This document shows positions 1 through 5,352 of a DNA stretch of 5,363 bases, in pieces. A program made the translations under genes and the position numbers. The notes beneath the pieces are model-generated. The model was given only the letters and a program-made list of their open reading frames with translations, had not been told where the DNA came from and ran no database searches. Source of the stretch: Ruminococcus flavefaciens (lineage in GTDB: Bacteria > Bacillota_A > Clostridia > Oscillospirales > Ruminococcaceae); the NCBI GenBank assembly GCA_004556875.1, contig SFFP01000139.1, positions 1 to 5,363 of the forward strand, written 5' to 3'. How positions within the stretch are numbered: position 1 is the first letter of the stretch; every line of letters starts with the position of its first letter.

Positions 1-136
1 AGCAATTCTGAAATGCAGGGAAAAGGGCGTTGAAAAATGCTATGTGAATTCCTATGACTGGCGCAGGAAATTTTATAATGCAGCAGGCTTTGTAACGGAA
101 GATACCATAGGCTTCTGGCATAAGCAGCTTAAATAA
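1..136 (+). CDS. GNAT-family N-acetyltransferase, C-terminal fragment (5' end outside window)
   Basis: Codons in frame from base 2 run open for 44 residues to a TAA at 134-136. The residues include KCYVNSYDWRRKFYNAAGF, followed by a short tail containing IGFWHK. The pattern of a small stretch ending in FY-(x)-AAGF is the usual last conserved block of the GNAT fold: the strand that precedes the acyl-CoA-side tyrosine, then F-Y-x-x-x-G-F. By family knowledge such enzymes transfer an acetyl group from acetyl-CoA to an amine. The acetyl-CoA-binding motif (R/Q-x-x-G-x-G/A) and the substrate-specific half lie upstream of the window, so the substrate cannot be guessed. A terminator-like hairpin about 30 bases downstream suggests the gene ends its own transcript and is not part of the serine operon. 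Assignment to GNAT rests on this one motif region only. Confidence 0.7.
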   Translation, partial: AILKCREKGVEKCYVNSYDWRRKFYNAAGFVTEDTIGFWHKQLK

Positions 137-165
137 ACTGTTGCGCCAAGTTAACTTTGTTTTAT

Positions 166-192
166 AAGGTGTAGATTTGTCCTACCTTTTTT
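166..192 (+). terminator. Probable intrinsic terminator after the acetyltransferase gene
   Basis: AAGG-T-GTAG (166-174) can pair with CTAC-CTTT (182-189), with a single bulged T at 170, one G-T pair and a 7-base loop. It runs into six T residues at 187-192. The stem is short and imperfect, so termination may be partial. It lies 30 bases after the acetyltransferase stop and upstream of the serC promoter, as expected for a boundary between units. Confidence 0.5.
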
Positions 193-243
193 CGTGGCTT
201 TTGACGAATATTGGCTGCGCAGGAAAAAAAATCTTTTTATATA

Positions 244-272
244 TTGACTTATCGGAGCGAAAAGAGTATAAT
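244..272 (+). promoter_or_regulatory. Vegetative (sigma-A type) promoter for serC-serA
   Basis: TTGACT at 244-249 is one mismatch from the -35 consensus. It is followed by exactly 17 bases and a perfect TATAAT at 267-272. Transcription would begin near 279, giving a leader of about 50 nt before the serC ATG. Just upstream lies an A8 run (about 223-230) followed by a T-rich stretch, which could act as an UP element. The leader is too short for a T-box or most riboswitches, and I see no obvious operator. Confidence 0.85.
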
Positions 273-327
273 TTATATTGTATGGCGAATGCTACTTATT
301 TTATATATTAACTTGGAGGTTTTAACA

Positions 328-1413
328 ATGAGCAGAGTTTATAACTTCAGCGCAGGTCCTGCAGTTCTTCCTGAGGAAGTTCTCAAGGAATGTGCAGAGG
401 AAATGATGGATTACAAGGGCTGCGGAATGTCCGTAATGGAGATGTCTCACCGTTCAAAGGTTTATGATGAGATAATCAAGGAAGCAGAAAAGGATCTTCG
501 TGATCTTATGAATATCCCTGACAACTACAAGGTGATCTTTGTACAGGGCGGCGCAAATCTTCAGTTTGCAGAGGTTCCTATGAACCTTATGAAGAATGGC
601 AAGGCTGCTTACATCATCACAGGTCAGTGGGCTAAGAAGGCTGCTGCTGAAGCTGAGAAGTACGGCGAAGTAGTAAGAGTTGCTTCATCTGCTGACAAGA
701 CATTCTCATATATCCCTGACTGCTCTGATCTCGACATCCCTGATGATGTTGACTATGTATATATATGTGAAAACAATACAATTTATGGTACAAAGTTCTG
801 GGAGCTCCCTAACACAAAGGGTCACGAGCTCGTTGCTGACGTAAGCTCATGCTTCCTTTCAGAGCCTGTTGACGTAACAAAGTACGGCGTTATCTACGGC
901 GGCGTTCAGAAGAACGTTGGTCCTGCCGGCGTTCAGATCATCATCGTTCGTGAGGATCTCATCGCTGACGGTCCTGCATTCAAGCAGACTCCTACAATGA
1001 TGGACTGGAAGATACAGGCTGATAACGAGTCTCTCTACAATACACCTCCTACATATGGCATCTATGTATGCGGCAAGGTATTCAAGTGGATCAAGAAGAT
1101 GGGCGGCCTTGAGGGCATGAAGGCTCACAACGAGAAGAAGGCTAAGATCCTCTATGATTTCCTCGACAGCAGCAAGATGTTCAAGGGCACAGTTGAAAAG
1201 AAGGATCGCTCACTCATGAACGTTCCGTTCATCACAGGCAATGATGAACTTGACAAGAAGTTCATTGCTGAGTCAGATGCAGCAGGCTTTAAGAACCTCA
1301 AGGGCCACAGAACAGTTGGCGGTATGAGAGCTTCTATCTACAACGCAATGCCTATCGAGGGTGTTGAAAAGCTGGTTGCTTTCATGAAGAAGTTCGAGGA
1401 AGAAAATTCGTAA
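328..1413 (+). CDS. serC: Phosphoserine aminotransferase (EC 2.6.1.52)
   Basis: 361-residue PLP enzyme of the class V aminotransferase fold, close in length to E. coli SerC (362). It converts 3-phosphohydroxypyruvate plus glutamate to O-phospho-L-serine plus 2-oxoglutarate in the cytoplasm, the second step of serine synthesis. The N-terminus MSRVYNFSAGPAVLP is the SerC signature. HR at residues 41-42 fits the phosphate-binding pair. W101 is placed to stack on the cofactor, D171 (VADVSS) to contact the pyridine nitrogen, and K195 in GGVQKNVGPAG is the Schiff-base lysine. The C-terminal GHRTVGGMRASIYNAMP (H327, R328, R334) supplies substrate-phosphate and carboxylate contacts. The frame stays open back to a TTG at 211, but the ATG at 328 is chosen because GGAGG (315-319) sits 8 nt upstream, the promoter's -10 box lies at 267-272, and family proteins start here. 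It is the first gene of the serC-serA unit. Codon use is strongly biased, as for an abundant enzyme. Confidence 0.97.
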   Translation: MSRVYNFSAGPAVLPEEVLKECAEEMMDYKGCGMSVMEMSHRSKVYDEIIKEAEKDLRDLMNIPDNYKVIFVQGGANLQFAEVPMNLMKNGKAAYIITGQWAKKAAAEAEKYGEVVRVASSADKTFSYIPDCSDLDIPDDVDYVYICENNTIYGTKFWELPNTKGHELVADVSSCFLSEPVDVTKYGVIYGGVQKNVGPAGVQIIIVREDLIADGPAFKQTPTMMDWKIQADNESLYNTPPTYGIYVCGKVFKWIKKMGGLEGMKAHNEKKAKILYDFLDSSKMFKGTVEKKDRSLMNVPFITGNDELDKKFIAESDAAGFKNLKGHRTVGGMRASIYNAMPIEGVEKLVAFMKKFEEENS

Positions 1414-1518
1414 TTAATTCATAATGCTCAATGCATAATTACAGTGACTTTTTATAATTGAGAAAACGAGGGCAGCAAGCTCCGCGATTATGAATTATGA
1501 ATTCTTAATTATGCATTT
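1412..1518. repeat. AT-rich imperfect inverted-repeat element in the serC-serA gap (MITE/SINE-like candidate)
   Basis: AATGCATAATTA at 1430-1441 is matched perfectly by its complement TAATTATGCATT at 1506-1517. A second unit, AATTCATAAT (1416-1425), has complements in two overlapping copies of ATTATGAATT at 1487-1496 and 1494-1503. The outer arms can fold into a long imperfect hairpin, with a small GC-richer hairpin near the apex (GGGC 1470-1473 with GCTC 1479-1482). The order of the units is not a simple nested palindrome, which suggests an element built of short repeated ATTATGAATT-type words. It fills nearly the whole intergenic region, starting at the serC stop codon and ending about 16 nt before the serA ribosome binding site. 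No terminating T-run follows the right arm, so it need not stop transcription; it could affect RNA processing or relative serA expression. Whether it is dispersed in the genome cannot be seen here. Confidence 0.6.
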
Positions 1519-1547
1519 CAAAAAAACATAGAAAGAGGTTTACTGAA

Positions 1548-2708
1548 ATGTACAAGATTCAGACATTAAATAAGATCTCAGCAGTAGGAACAGACGTATT
1601 TGACAAGTGCAAATACTCAGTAGCTGAGGAATGCGCAAATCCTGATGCTATCATGGTTCGTTCTGCAAAGATGCATGATATGCAGTTCGGCGATAATCTT
1701 CTTGCTATCGCTCGTGCAGGCGCAGGCGTAAACAATATCCCTGTTGAGCGCTGTGCACAGGAGGGTATCTGCGTATTCAATACTCCTGGTGCTAATTCAA
1801 ACGCAGTTAAAGAGCTTGCAATTTGTGCACTTCTTCTTTCCTCAAGAAAGATCACAGAGGCAGCTGCATGGGCAGCTTCACTGAAGGGAACACCTGACGC
1901 TCCTAAGACAGTAGAGGGCGGAAAGGCAAAGTTTGCTGGTCCTGAGATCGCAGGCAAGACACTCGGTATCATCGGTCTTGGTGCTATCGGCGGTAAGATC
2001 GCAAACGCTGCTGAGGCGCTTGGCATGAAGGTCATCGGTTATGACCCATACCTTTCAATAGGTGCAGCTCTTCACCTTGAGCCATCTGTAAAGATCGTTG
2101 CTGATATCAACGATATCTACAAGAACAGCGATTACATCACAATACATATGCCATATACTCCTCAGACAAAGAATACTATCGATGCTGAGCAGATCGAAAT
2201 GATGAAGGACGGCGTTCGTCTCATCAATCTTGCAAGAGGCGAGCTTATCAACAGCGAGGCTGTTGTAAAGGCTATTGCTGACGGCAAGGTAGCTAAGTAT
2301 GTAACTGACTTTGCTGACGATGTAGTTCTCGGCGTTGAGAACGTTATCGTACTTCCACACCTCGGTGCTTCTACACCTGAGAGTGAGGATAACTGTGCTG
2401 TTATGGCTGCAGAAGAGCTTATCGACTATCTTGAGAACGGTAACATCAAGAACAGCGTAAACCTTCCTAACGCTTCGATGAACGCAGTAGGAACAAAGAT
2501 CTGCATCATCCACAAGAACGTACCTACAACTATTGCTTCTATCACAACAGCAGTAGGCAACGAGGGTATCAACATTGAGAACATGGTAAATGCAAGCAAG
2601 AAGGATTTTGCTTACACAATGCTCGATGTTACAGGCGATGTACCTCCAACAGTTGAGGGCAAGATCAACGCAGTTGACGGCGTTATCAGAGTAAGAGTTA
2701 TCAAGTAA
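1548..2708 (+). CDS. serA: D-3-phosphoglycerate dehydrogenase, short ACT-domain form (EC 1.1.1.95)
   Basis: 386-residue NAD-dependent D-2-hydroxyacid dehydrogenase, the first step of serine synthesis (3-phosphoglycerate to 3-phosphohydroxypyruvate). Substrate-domain halves lie at about 1-100 and 275-315 around a Rossmann domain. RAGAGVNNIP (56-64) is the phosphoglycerate-binding turn, GLGAIG (143-148) the nucleotide-binding glycine loop, and D166 (GYDPY) the adenosine-ribose acidic residue. R230 (NLARGE) and H271 (LPHLGAST) are the catalytic Arg and His. Residues about 316-386 form an ACT regulatory domain, so serine feedback is plausible; there is no extra intervening domain as in the long (~530-residue) forms. 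The usual DVFxxEP loop with the catalytic Glu is replaced by the shorter TDFADD (253-258), leaving Asp as the nearest acid. I believe related Clostridia and Bacteroidetes proteins share this. The ATG is supported by AAAGAGG ending at 1538, 9 nt upstream. It probably shares the serC transcript, as no good promoter is visible in the 134-nt gap. Confidence 0.95.
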   Translation: MYKIQTLNKISAVGTDVFDKCKYSVAEECANPDAIMVRSAKMHDMQFGDNLLAIARAGAGVNNIPVERCAQEGICVFNTPGANSNAVKELAICALLLSSRKITEAAAWAASLKGTPDAPKTVEGGKAKFAGPEIAGKTLGIIGLGAIGGKIANAAEALGMKVIGYDPYLSIGAALHLEPSVKIVADINDIYKNSDYITIHMPYTPQTKNTIDAEQIEMMKDGVRLINLARGELINSEAVVKAIADGKVAKYVTDFADDVVLGVENVIVLPHLGASTPESEDNCAVMAAEELIDYLENGNIKNSVNLPNASMNAVGTKICIIHKNVPTTIASITTAVGNEGINIENMVNASKKDFAYTMLDVTGDVPPTVEGKINAVDGVIRVRVIK

Positions 2709-2720
2709 GATAAAAATTAC

Positions 2721-2763
2721 GAGCCATAGTATTTCTGCAAGTCGGAAATACTATGGCTTTTCT
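2721..2763 (+). terminator. Intrinsic terminator of the serC-serA unit
   Basis: AGCCATAGTATTTC (2722-2735) pairs perfectly with GAAATACTATGGCT (2745-2758) to form a 14-bp stem. The loop is 9 nt, and a T-rich tail follows (TTTT at 2758-2761, then CTGTTT). It begins 13 nt after the serA stop codon. On the opposite strand the hairpin is not followed at once by a T-run, so it acts mainly on serA. Confidence 0.88.
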
Positions 2764-2773
2764 GTTTATACGC

Positions 2774-2809
2774 AAAAAAATCCCGAAAGCTTTGGATCGC
2801 TTTCGGGAT
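2774..2809 (-). terminator. Intrinsic terminator of the zinc-ribbon membrane protein gene
   Basis: ATCCCGAAAGC (2780-2790) and GCTTTCGGGAT (2799-2809) form a perfect 11-bp stem with an 8-nt loop. Read on the minus strand, the stem runs straight into seven T residues (A7 at 2774-2780 on the + strand). It starts 12 nt beyond the stop codon of the 2822-4348 gene. Together with the serA terminator it forms a compact convergent, double-terminator boundary. Confidence 0.9.
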
Positions 2810-2821
2810 AAGCTTTTATAT

Positions 2822-4348
2822 TCAGTTGTTTTCAGCAGCCTTTGCTGCGGCAGCTTTCTTTGCTCTTCTTCTGATGCCCTTATTGGTCTTTCTGAATATG
2901 AAACCAATGAAAAGCTCAGCTGCTCCGATAATGAGAAGCAGTAATGAGAACGGTAAGAGCAGGTTTTCTGCAAGATAAAAACCTACGTGATGAGTGAAAG
3001 TAAAGCCGATCGCAGAGCCGATGATTATTCCAAGACCTGCAAGTGCTGTGACTGCACCTGTAAATGTAAAGATAAAGCCGAAAAATCCTGTTACGTGCTT
3101 TGCGCGTCTGTCAACTATAGCAGCTATCCAGATGAGGAAAAGCAGGAATATCGCAGCGATAATTCCGATAGTAATGAACGAGAAGAGGTAGCTGAGCTTG
3201 TCTGCGTCAAAGCCGAGCTTTTTGTTCCACTCCTTGATGCTCATAGTGTCTGAAAAATTGTCTTTATCCAGATTTTTTGCGATAAGCTCATAGTCGTCAT
3301 CTGTAAAATCGTAATCAAATTCCTTTACAGCTGCACCCTTATTTACCTTTATGAAGTCGTTTACAAGATCCTCAGAAGTGATCGACGGATCATCACCATC
3401 ACCGTCAATGATATAATCGAGGTAATCATCGGCAATACCGCCTATATACTCGCGGAAATCAGTGTTGAGCATATATCTCTTGAAGCCTGCTTCGTCAGCA
3501 TTTCCTCTTGTTGCTGTTCTGAATCCCATTGAGTCGTAGAAGGTCTTTGCAAGCTCTTTGCCGTCACACTGAGCGGTAAGAGTAGTCTCTCCGTTGAGCT
3601 TTAATGCTCTTTTTCTGATAACATTTCCGTTAGCGCCTATTTTTATTGCGGTTACAAGGCTTAACAGCAGCATGAATAATATGGTGAATATTGATACTAT
3701 GGAAGCACCGAAAATACGTCCGCCGCCAACTTTTTTGCGTGGCTTTTCGCTTTCCTGCTGTACAGGCATAGGAGCAGGGGCAGGTTCTTCGGCAGGCTGC
3801 TGAGGAATAACGTCAACAGGAGGCTGAACCTCGCTGTTCGTGGTCGGCTGTTCATTTCCTGTGAACTGATTTGTATGTACATTGTAAGAGTTGTAAGGCT
3901 CTTGCTGTATCGGTATCTTCATAGTGTCACTGTTGTCGTTGAAGTTCTCCGTATCAGCTTGAACAGGCTCAGGTGCTTCTTCCTGCTTCGGGAATGCAGG
4001 AGCTTCCTGCTTTGGAAACTCAGCAGGTTTTTCAAAGCTTGTCTCAGCAGGTGGGATAGGAGAAGGTTCGGGAATAGGTGACGGCTCCGGTATATCTATC
4101 TTCTCGGCAGTGCTGAGAATTTCGGTAGGCTCGTCGTTGAGGAGCTGGACCTGATCCTGAGTAAGGCTGAGAGTTTCCTCGTTGTCGGCTATTACTTCCT
4201 CAAGATGTGGGAGTATAGATGTTTCTTCATTATCTGAAGGTGTGTTATCAATGGTCGTTGTGTTTTCTTCTTCTGAAAGTGACGCTCCGCATTCTGAGCA
4301 GAATAAAGAGTCGTCAGCGATCTCGCTTCCGCATTTTTTACAGATCAT
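2822..4348 (-). CDS. Zinc-ribbon, Pro/Glu-rich linker, four-TM membrane protein of unknown function
   Basis: 508 residues; I do not recognise a named family beyond the N-terminal zinc ribbon. C3-x2-C6 and C17-x2-C20 form a compact zinc ribbon (MICKKCGSEI...FCSECG). Residues about 22-205 are a low-complexity acidic and proline-rich linker with short internal repeats (IPEPSP twice at 86-97; FPKQE at 111-115 and 119-123). KPRKK (202-206) precedes TM1 (about 212-235). A hydrophilic, strongly acidic domain (about 237-385, with DGDGDD and DFTDDDYE) follows, then TM2 (386-411), a basic loop VDRRAKH, TM3 (421-447), a short THHVGF loop, TM4 (458-486) and a basic Ala/Lys tail. The positive-inside rule puts the zinc ribbon, linker and tail in the cytoplasm and the acidic domain outside. 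AGGAGGG (4354-4360, minus strand) lies 5 nt before the ATG and fixes the start. The gene appears monocistronic, with its own promoter and terminator. A sensor or scaffold role is possible but is only inference. Confidence 0.88.
   Translation of the reverse strand: MICKKCGSEIADDSLFCSECGASLSEEENTTTIDNTPSDNEETSILPHLEEVIADNEETLSLTQDQVQLLNDEPTEILSTAEKIDIPEPSPIPEPSPIPPAETSFEKPAEFPKQEAPAFPKQEEAPEPVQADTENFNDNSDTMKIPIQQEPYNSYNVHTNQFTGNEQPTTNSEVQPPVDVIPQQPAEEPAPAPMPVQQESEKPRKKVGGGRIFGASIVSIFTILFMLLLSLVTAIKIGANGNVIRKRALKLNGETTLTAQCDGKELAKTFYDSMGFRTATRGNADEAGFKRYMLNTDFREYIGGIADDYLDYIIDGDGDDPSITSEDLVNDFIKVNKGAAVKEFDYDFTDDDYELIAKNLDKDNFSDTMSIKEWNKKLGFDADKLSYLFSFITIGIIAAIFLLFLIWIAAIVDRRAKHVTGFFGFIFTFTGAVTALAGLGIIIGSAIGFTFTHHVGFYLAENLLLPFSLLLLIIGAAELFIGFIFRKTNKGIRRRAKKAAAAKAAENN
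3971..4093 (-). repeat. Short protein-level repeats in the Pro/Glu-rich linker
   Basis: This stretch encodes residues 86-126 of the zinc-ribbon protein. It contains IPEPSP twice in tandem, then FPKQEAPA followed by FPKQEEAP. The codons of the copies differ at several third positions, so these are old or selected peptide repeats, not a fresh slippage-type DNA tandem repeat. They probably form an extended spacer between the cytoplasmic zinc ribbon and the membrane. Confidence 0.6.
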
Positions 4349-4399
4349 AATATCCCTCCTGTAAATTTATCCGTATATAGCATAATAAATACTGTTATC

Positions 4400-4428
4400 A
4401 TTATAAGTCAAAAGGTAAAATATGTCAA
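4400..4428 (-). promoter_or_regulatory. Consensus sigma-A type promoter for the zinc-ribbon membrane protein gene
   Basis: On the minus strand TTGACA (4423-4428) and TATAAT (4400-4405) both match consensus perfectly, and the spacer is exactly 17 nt. The predicted start is near 4393, giving a leader of about 45 nt that carries the AGGAGGG site. A T7 tract (A7 at 4431-4437 on the + strand) lies just upstream of the -35 box. Beyond it are two direct copies of TATGTAA (4441-4447 and 4451-4457 as TTACATA on the + strand), spaced exactly 10 bp. The promoter looks strong by sequence. Confidence 0.88.
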
Positions 4429-4492
4429 GTAAAAAAACTGTTACATAATATTACATATCGGGAATATACGCGAATTTTCAGCCGCTTAATAC

Positions 4493-4518
4493 AAAAAGCC
4501 CTCAAAAGAGGGCTTTTT
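4493..4518 (-). terminator. Intrinsic terminator after the 4529-5302 gene (symmetrical)
   Basis: AAAAAGCCCTC (4493-4503) and GAGGGCTTTTT (4508-4518) form a perfect 11-bp stem with a 4-nt loop. On either strand the GC core is followed by T5. It lies 10 nt beyond the stop of the minus-strand gene starting near 5302, so it serves that gene and separates it from the zinc-ribbon gene's promoter. Confidence 0.9.
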
Positions 4519-4528
4519 ATTATGCATT

Positions 4529-5302
4529 TTATTCTGCGTCGATAATTGTTAATGTGAGATTATCTCCCGGTTTTGCATCTCTGACATATATTTCTTTGAT
4601 TTGACTTTCACCTACAGATAGTTTATCAAAATAGGCAGTGCCGCTGTCAACGACTATTCCGTTTTCATCTGTTATCTTGTAACCGACAATACCATAATCT
4701 CTTGCGCCTTCGCCTTCAGAATTATAGGTCATTTGAGCTGTAAATTTAATTTTAAGTGACCAATCATATTCATAGCTTATGTCTGTAACCATCATTGTAG
4801 TGTAAAGGTCGCCTCTGAATCCATAATAATTTGAATAAGCTGGTAAAGCAGGTAAATTAATGTTTACACCTTTTTGTGGAAGATCAAATACATTGATAGT
4901 TACAGGATCAAAGCCGCCCAATGATGTAGTTGCGGTTAAAGTAGCAACGCCTTTTGTTGCACTGCCCTCAGCGATATCTGAATCATTAACCGTAATACTG
5001 CCAAGAACATCTGCTGAGGAAGTCAGCTTACTGCTCCATGTGCTATAGCTTTTTTCATCTACTTCAAAGGTTTTATTGAATACTTCTTCGTTTTCGTTTT
5101 TGATAGTTAGATTTATTGAAGCTTTAGATTTAATAACATTCTTATTTTTATCTTGAAATTGCCAGAAAAAAATGTGTTGTTTATTTGCGCTATCATACTG
5201 TTGTGTAACTTTTCCCATGTAAGCAGGGATAGCTTCTGCTTTTGTAGTCGGTTGAGTTGTTTTCTTTTGAAGTGTTATACTGAAAGAGCAGTCGACAAAC
5301 AC
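4529..5302 (-). CDS. Beta-rich, probably exported protein; 5' end appears truncated (possible pseudogene)
   Basis: Up to 257 residues from a GTG at 5302 to TAA at 4529-4531. The protein is rich in Thr/Ser/Asn and alternating hydrophobic residues, as in secreted beta-sandwich proteins. Residues about 42-150 form one beta-rich part. Residues about 168-257 (containing YEYDWSLKIKFTAQM, then ITDENGIVVDSG, then LSVGES) resemble the FxLYD/Ig-like modules common in Firmicutes lipoproteins. A KTTQPTTKA stretch near residues 14-22 looks like the Thr-rich spacer that normally follows a lipoprotein cysteine or membrane anchor, yet no signal peptide precedes it. The GTG start has no ribosome binding site. 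The frame continues upstream only through implausible sequence to a TAG at 5351-5353, across the opposing promoter. The ATG at 5216-5218 also lacks a ribosome binding site. The true N-terminus seems lost, probably through an insertion or rearrangement near 5270-5300. Base use is visibly more AT-rich than serC-serA. Function unknown. Confidence 0.65.
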   Translation of the reverse strand: MFVDCSFSITLQKKTTQPTTKAEAIPAYMGKVTQQYDSANKQHIFFWQFQDKNKNVIKSKASINLTIKNENEEVFNKTFEVDEKSYSTWSSKLTSSADVLGSITVNDSDIAEGSATKGVATLTATTSLGGFDPVTINVFDLPQKGVNINLPALPAYSNYYGFRGDLYTTMMVTDISYEYDWSLKIKFTAQMTYNSEGEGARDYGIVGYKITDENGIVVDSGTAYFDKLSVGESQIKEIYVRDAKPGDNLTLTIIDAE

Positions 5303-5320
5303 CCAAAAATCTGGTAGAAT
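5292..5320 (+). promoter_or_regulatory. Probable promoter for the gene starting at 5353
   Basis: TCGACA (5292-5297) and TAGAAT (5315-5320) each differ by one base from the -35 and -10 consensus, with a 17-nt spacer. The predicted start near 5327 leaves a leader of about 26 nt to the ATG at 5353. A 6-bp inverted repeat, TCTGGT (5310-5315) and ACCAGA (5333-5338), brackets the -10 box and start point and could be an operator or an RNA hairpin. The promoter overlaps the apparent 5' end of the opposing gene. Confidence 0.55.
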
Positions 5321-5352
5321 ATAAATGATAAAACCAGAAAGGGAAAGCGACT

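Noticed and set aside
282..311. Nine-codon ORF (ATG at 282, TAA at 309-311) in the serC leader, as a possible regulatory leader peptide
   Set aside because: It has no ribosome binding site, contains no Ser, Gly or Cys codons that would suit serine attenuation, and no competing terminator hairpin follows it. Most likely chance.
211..327. Possible 39-residue N-terminal extension of SerC from an in-frame TTG at 211
   Set aside because: It would start upstream of the TTGACT/TATAAT promoter, has no ribosome binding site, and gives a sequence unlike any SerC N-terminus. The ATG at 328 has a well-placed GGAGG and the family-typical MSRVYNFSAGP start.
137..327. Riboswitch or T-box upstream of serC
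   Set aside because: I see no T-box TGGNACCGCG-like motif or glycine, SAM or similar core, and the predicted leader from the promoter is only about 50 nt.
1414..1547. Separate promoter for serA in the intergenic gap
   Set aside because: A TATAAT at 1453-1458 has no -35 partner at a suitable distance, and TTGAGA at 1458-1463 has no -10 box 16-18 nt downstream. Readthrough from the serC promoter is simpler.
1559..2513. Long open frames on the minus strand opposite serA
   Set aside because: They lie wholly inside serA, lack ribosome binding sites and encode compositionally odd proteins. They are antisense shadows of a strongly codon-biased gene.
2701..2973. Open frames crossing the convergent terminators on both strands
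   Set aside because: They run through two perfect hairpin terminators and overlap the end of the zinc-ribbon gene. No start signals or protein features support them.
4501..4525. Second copy of the serC-serA gap repeat near 4519-4530 (shared ATTATGCATTT)
   Set aside because: The match is only 11 AT-rich bases with no matching flanks or partner arm, so it is not evidence of a second element.
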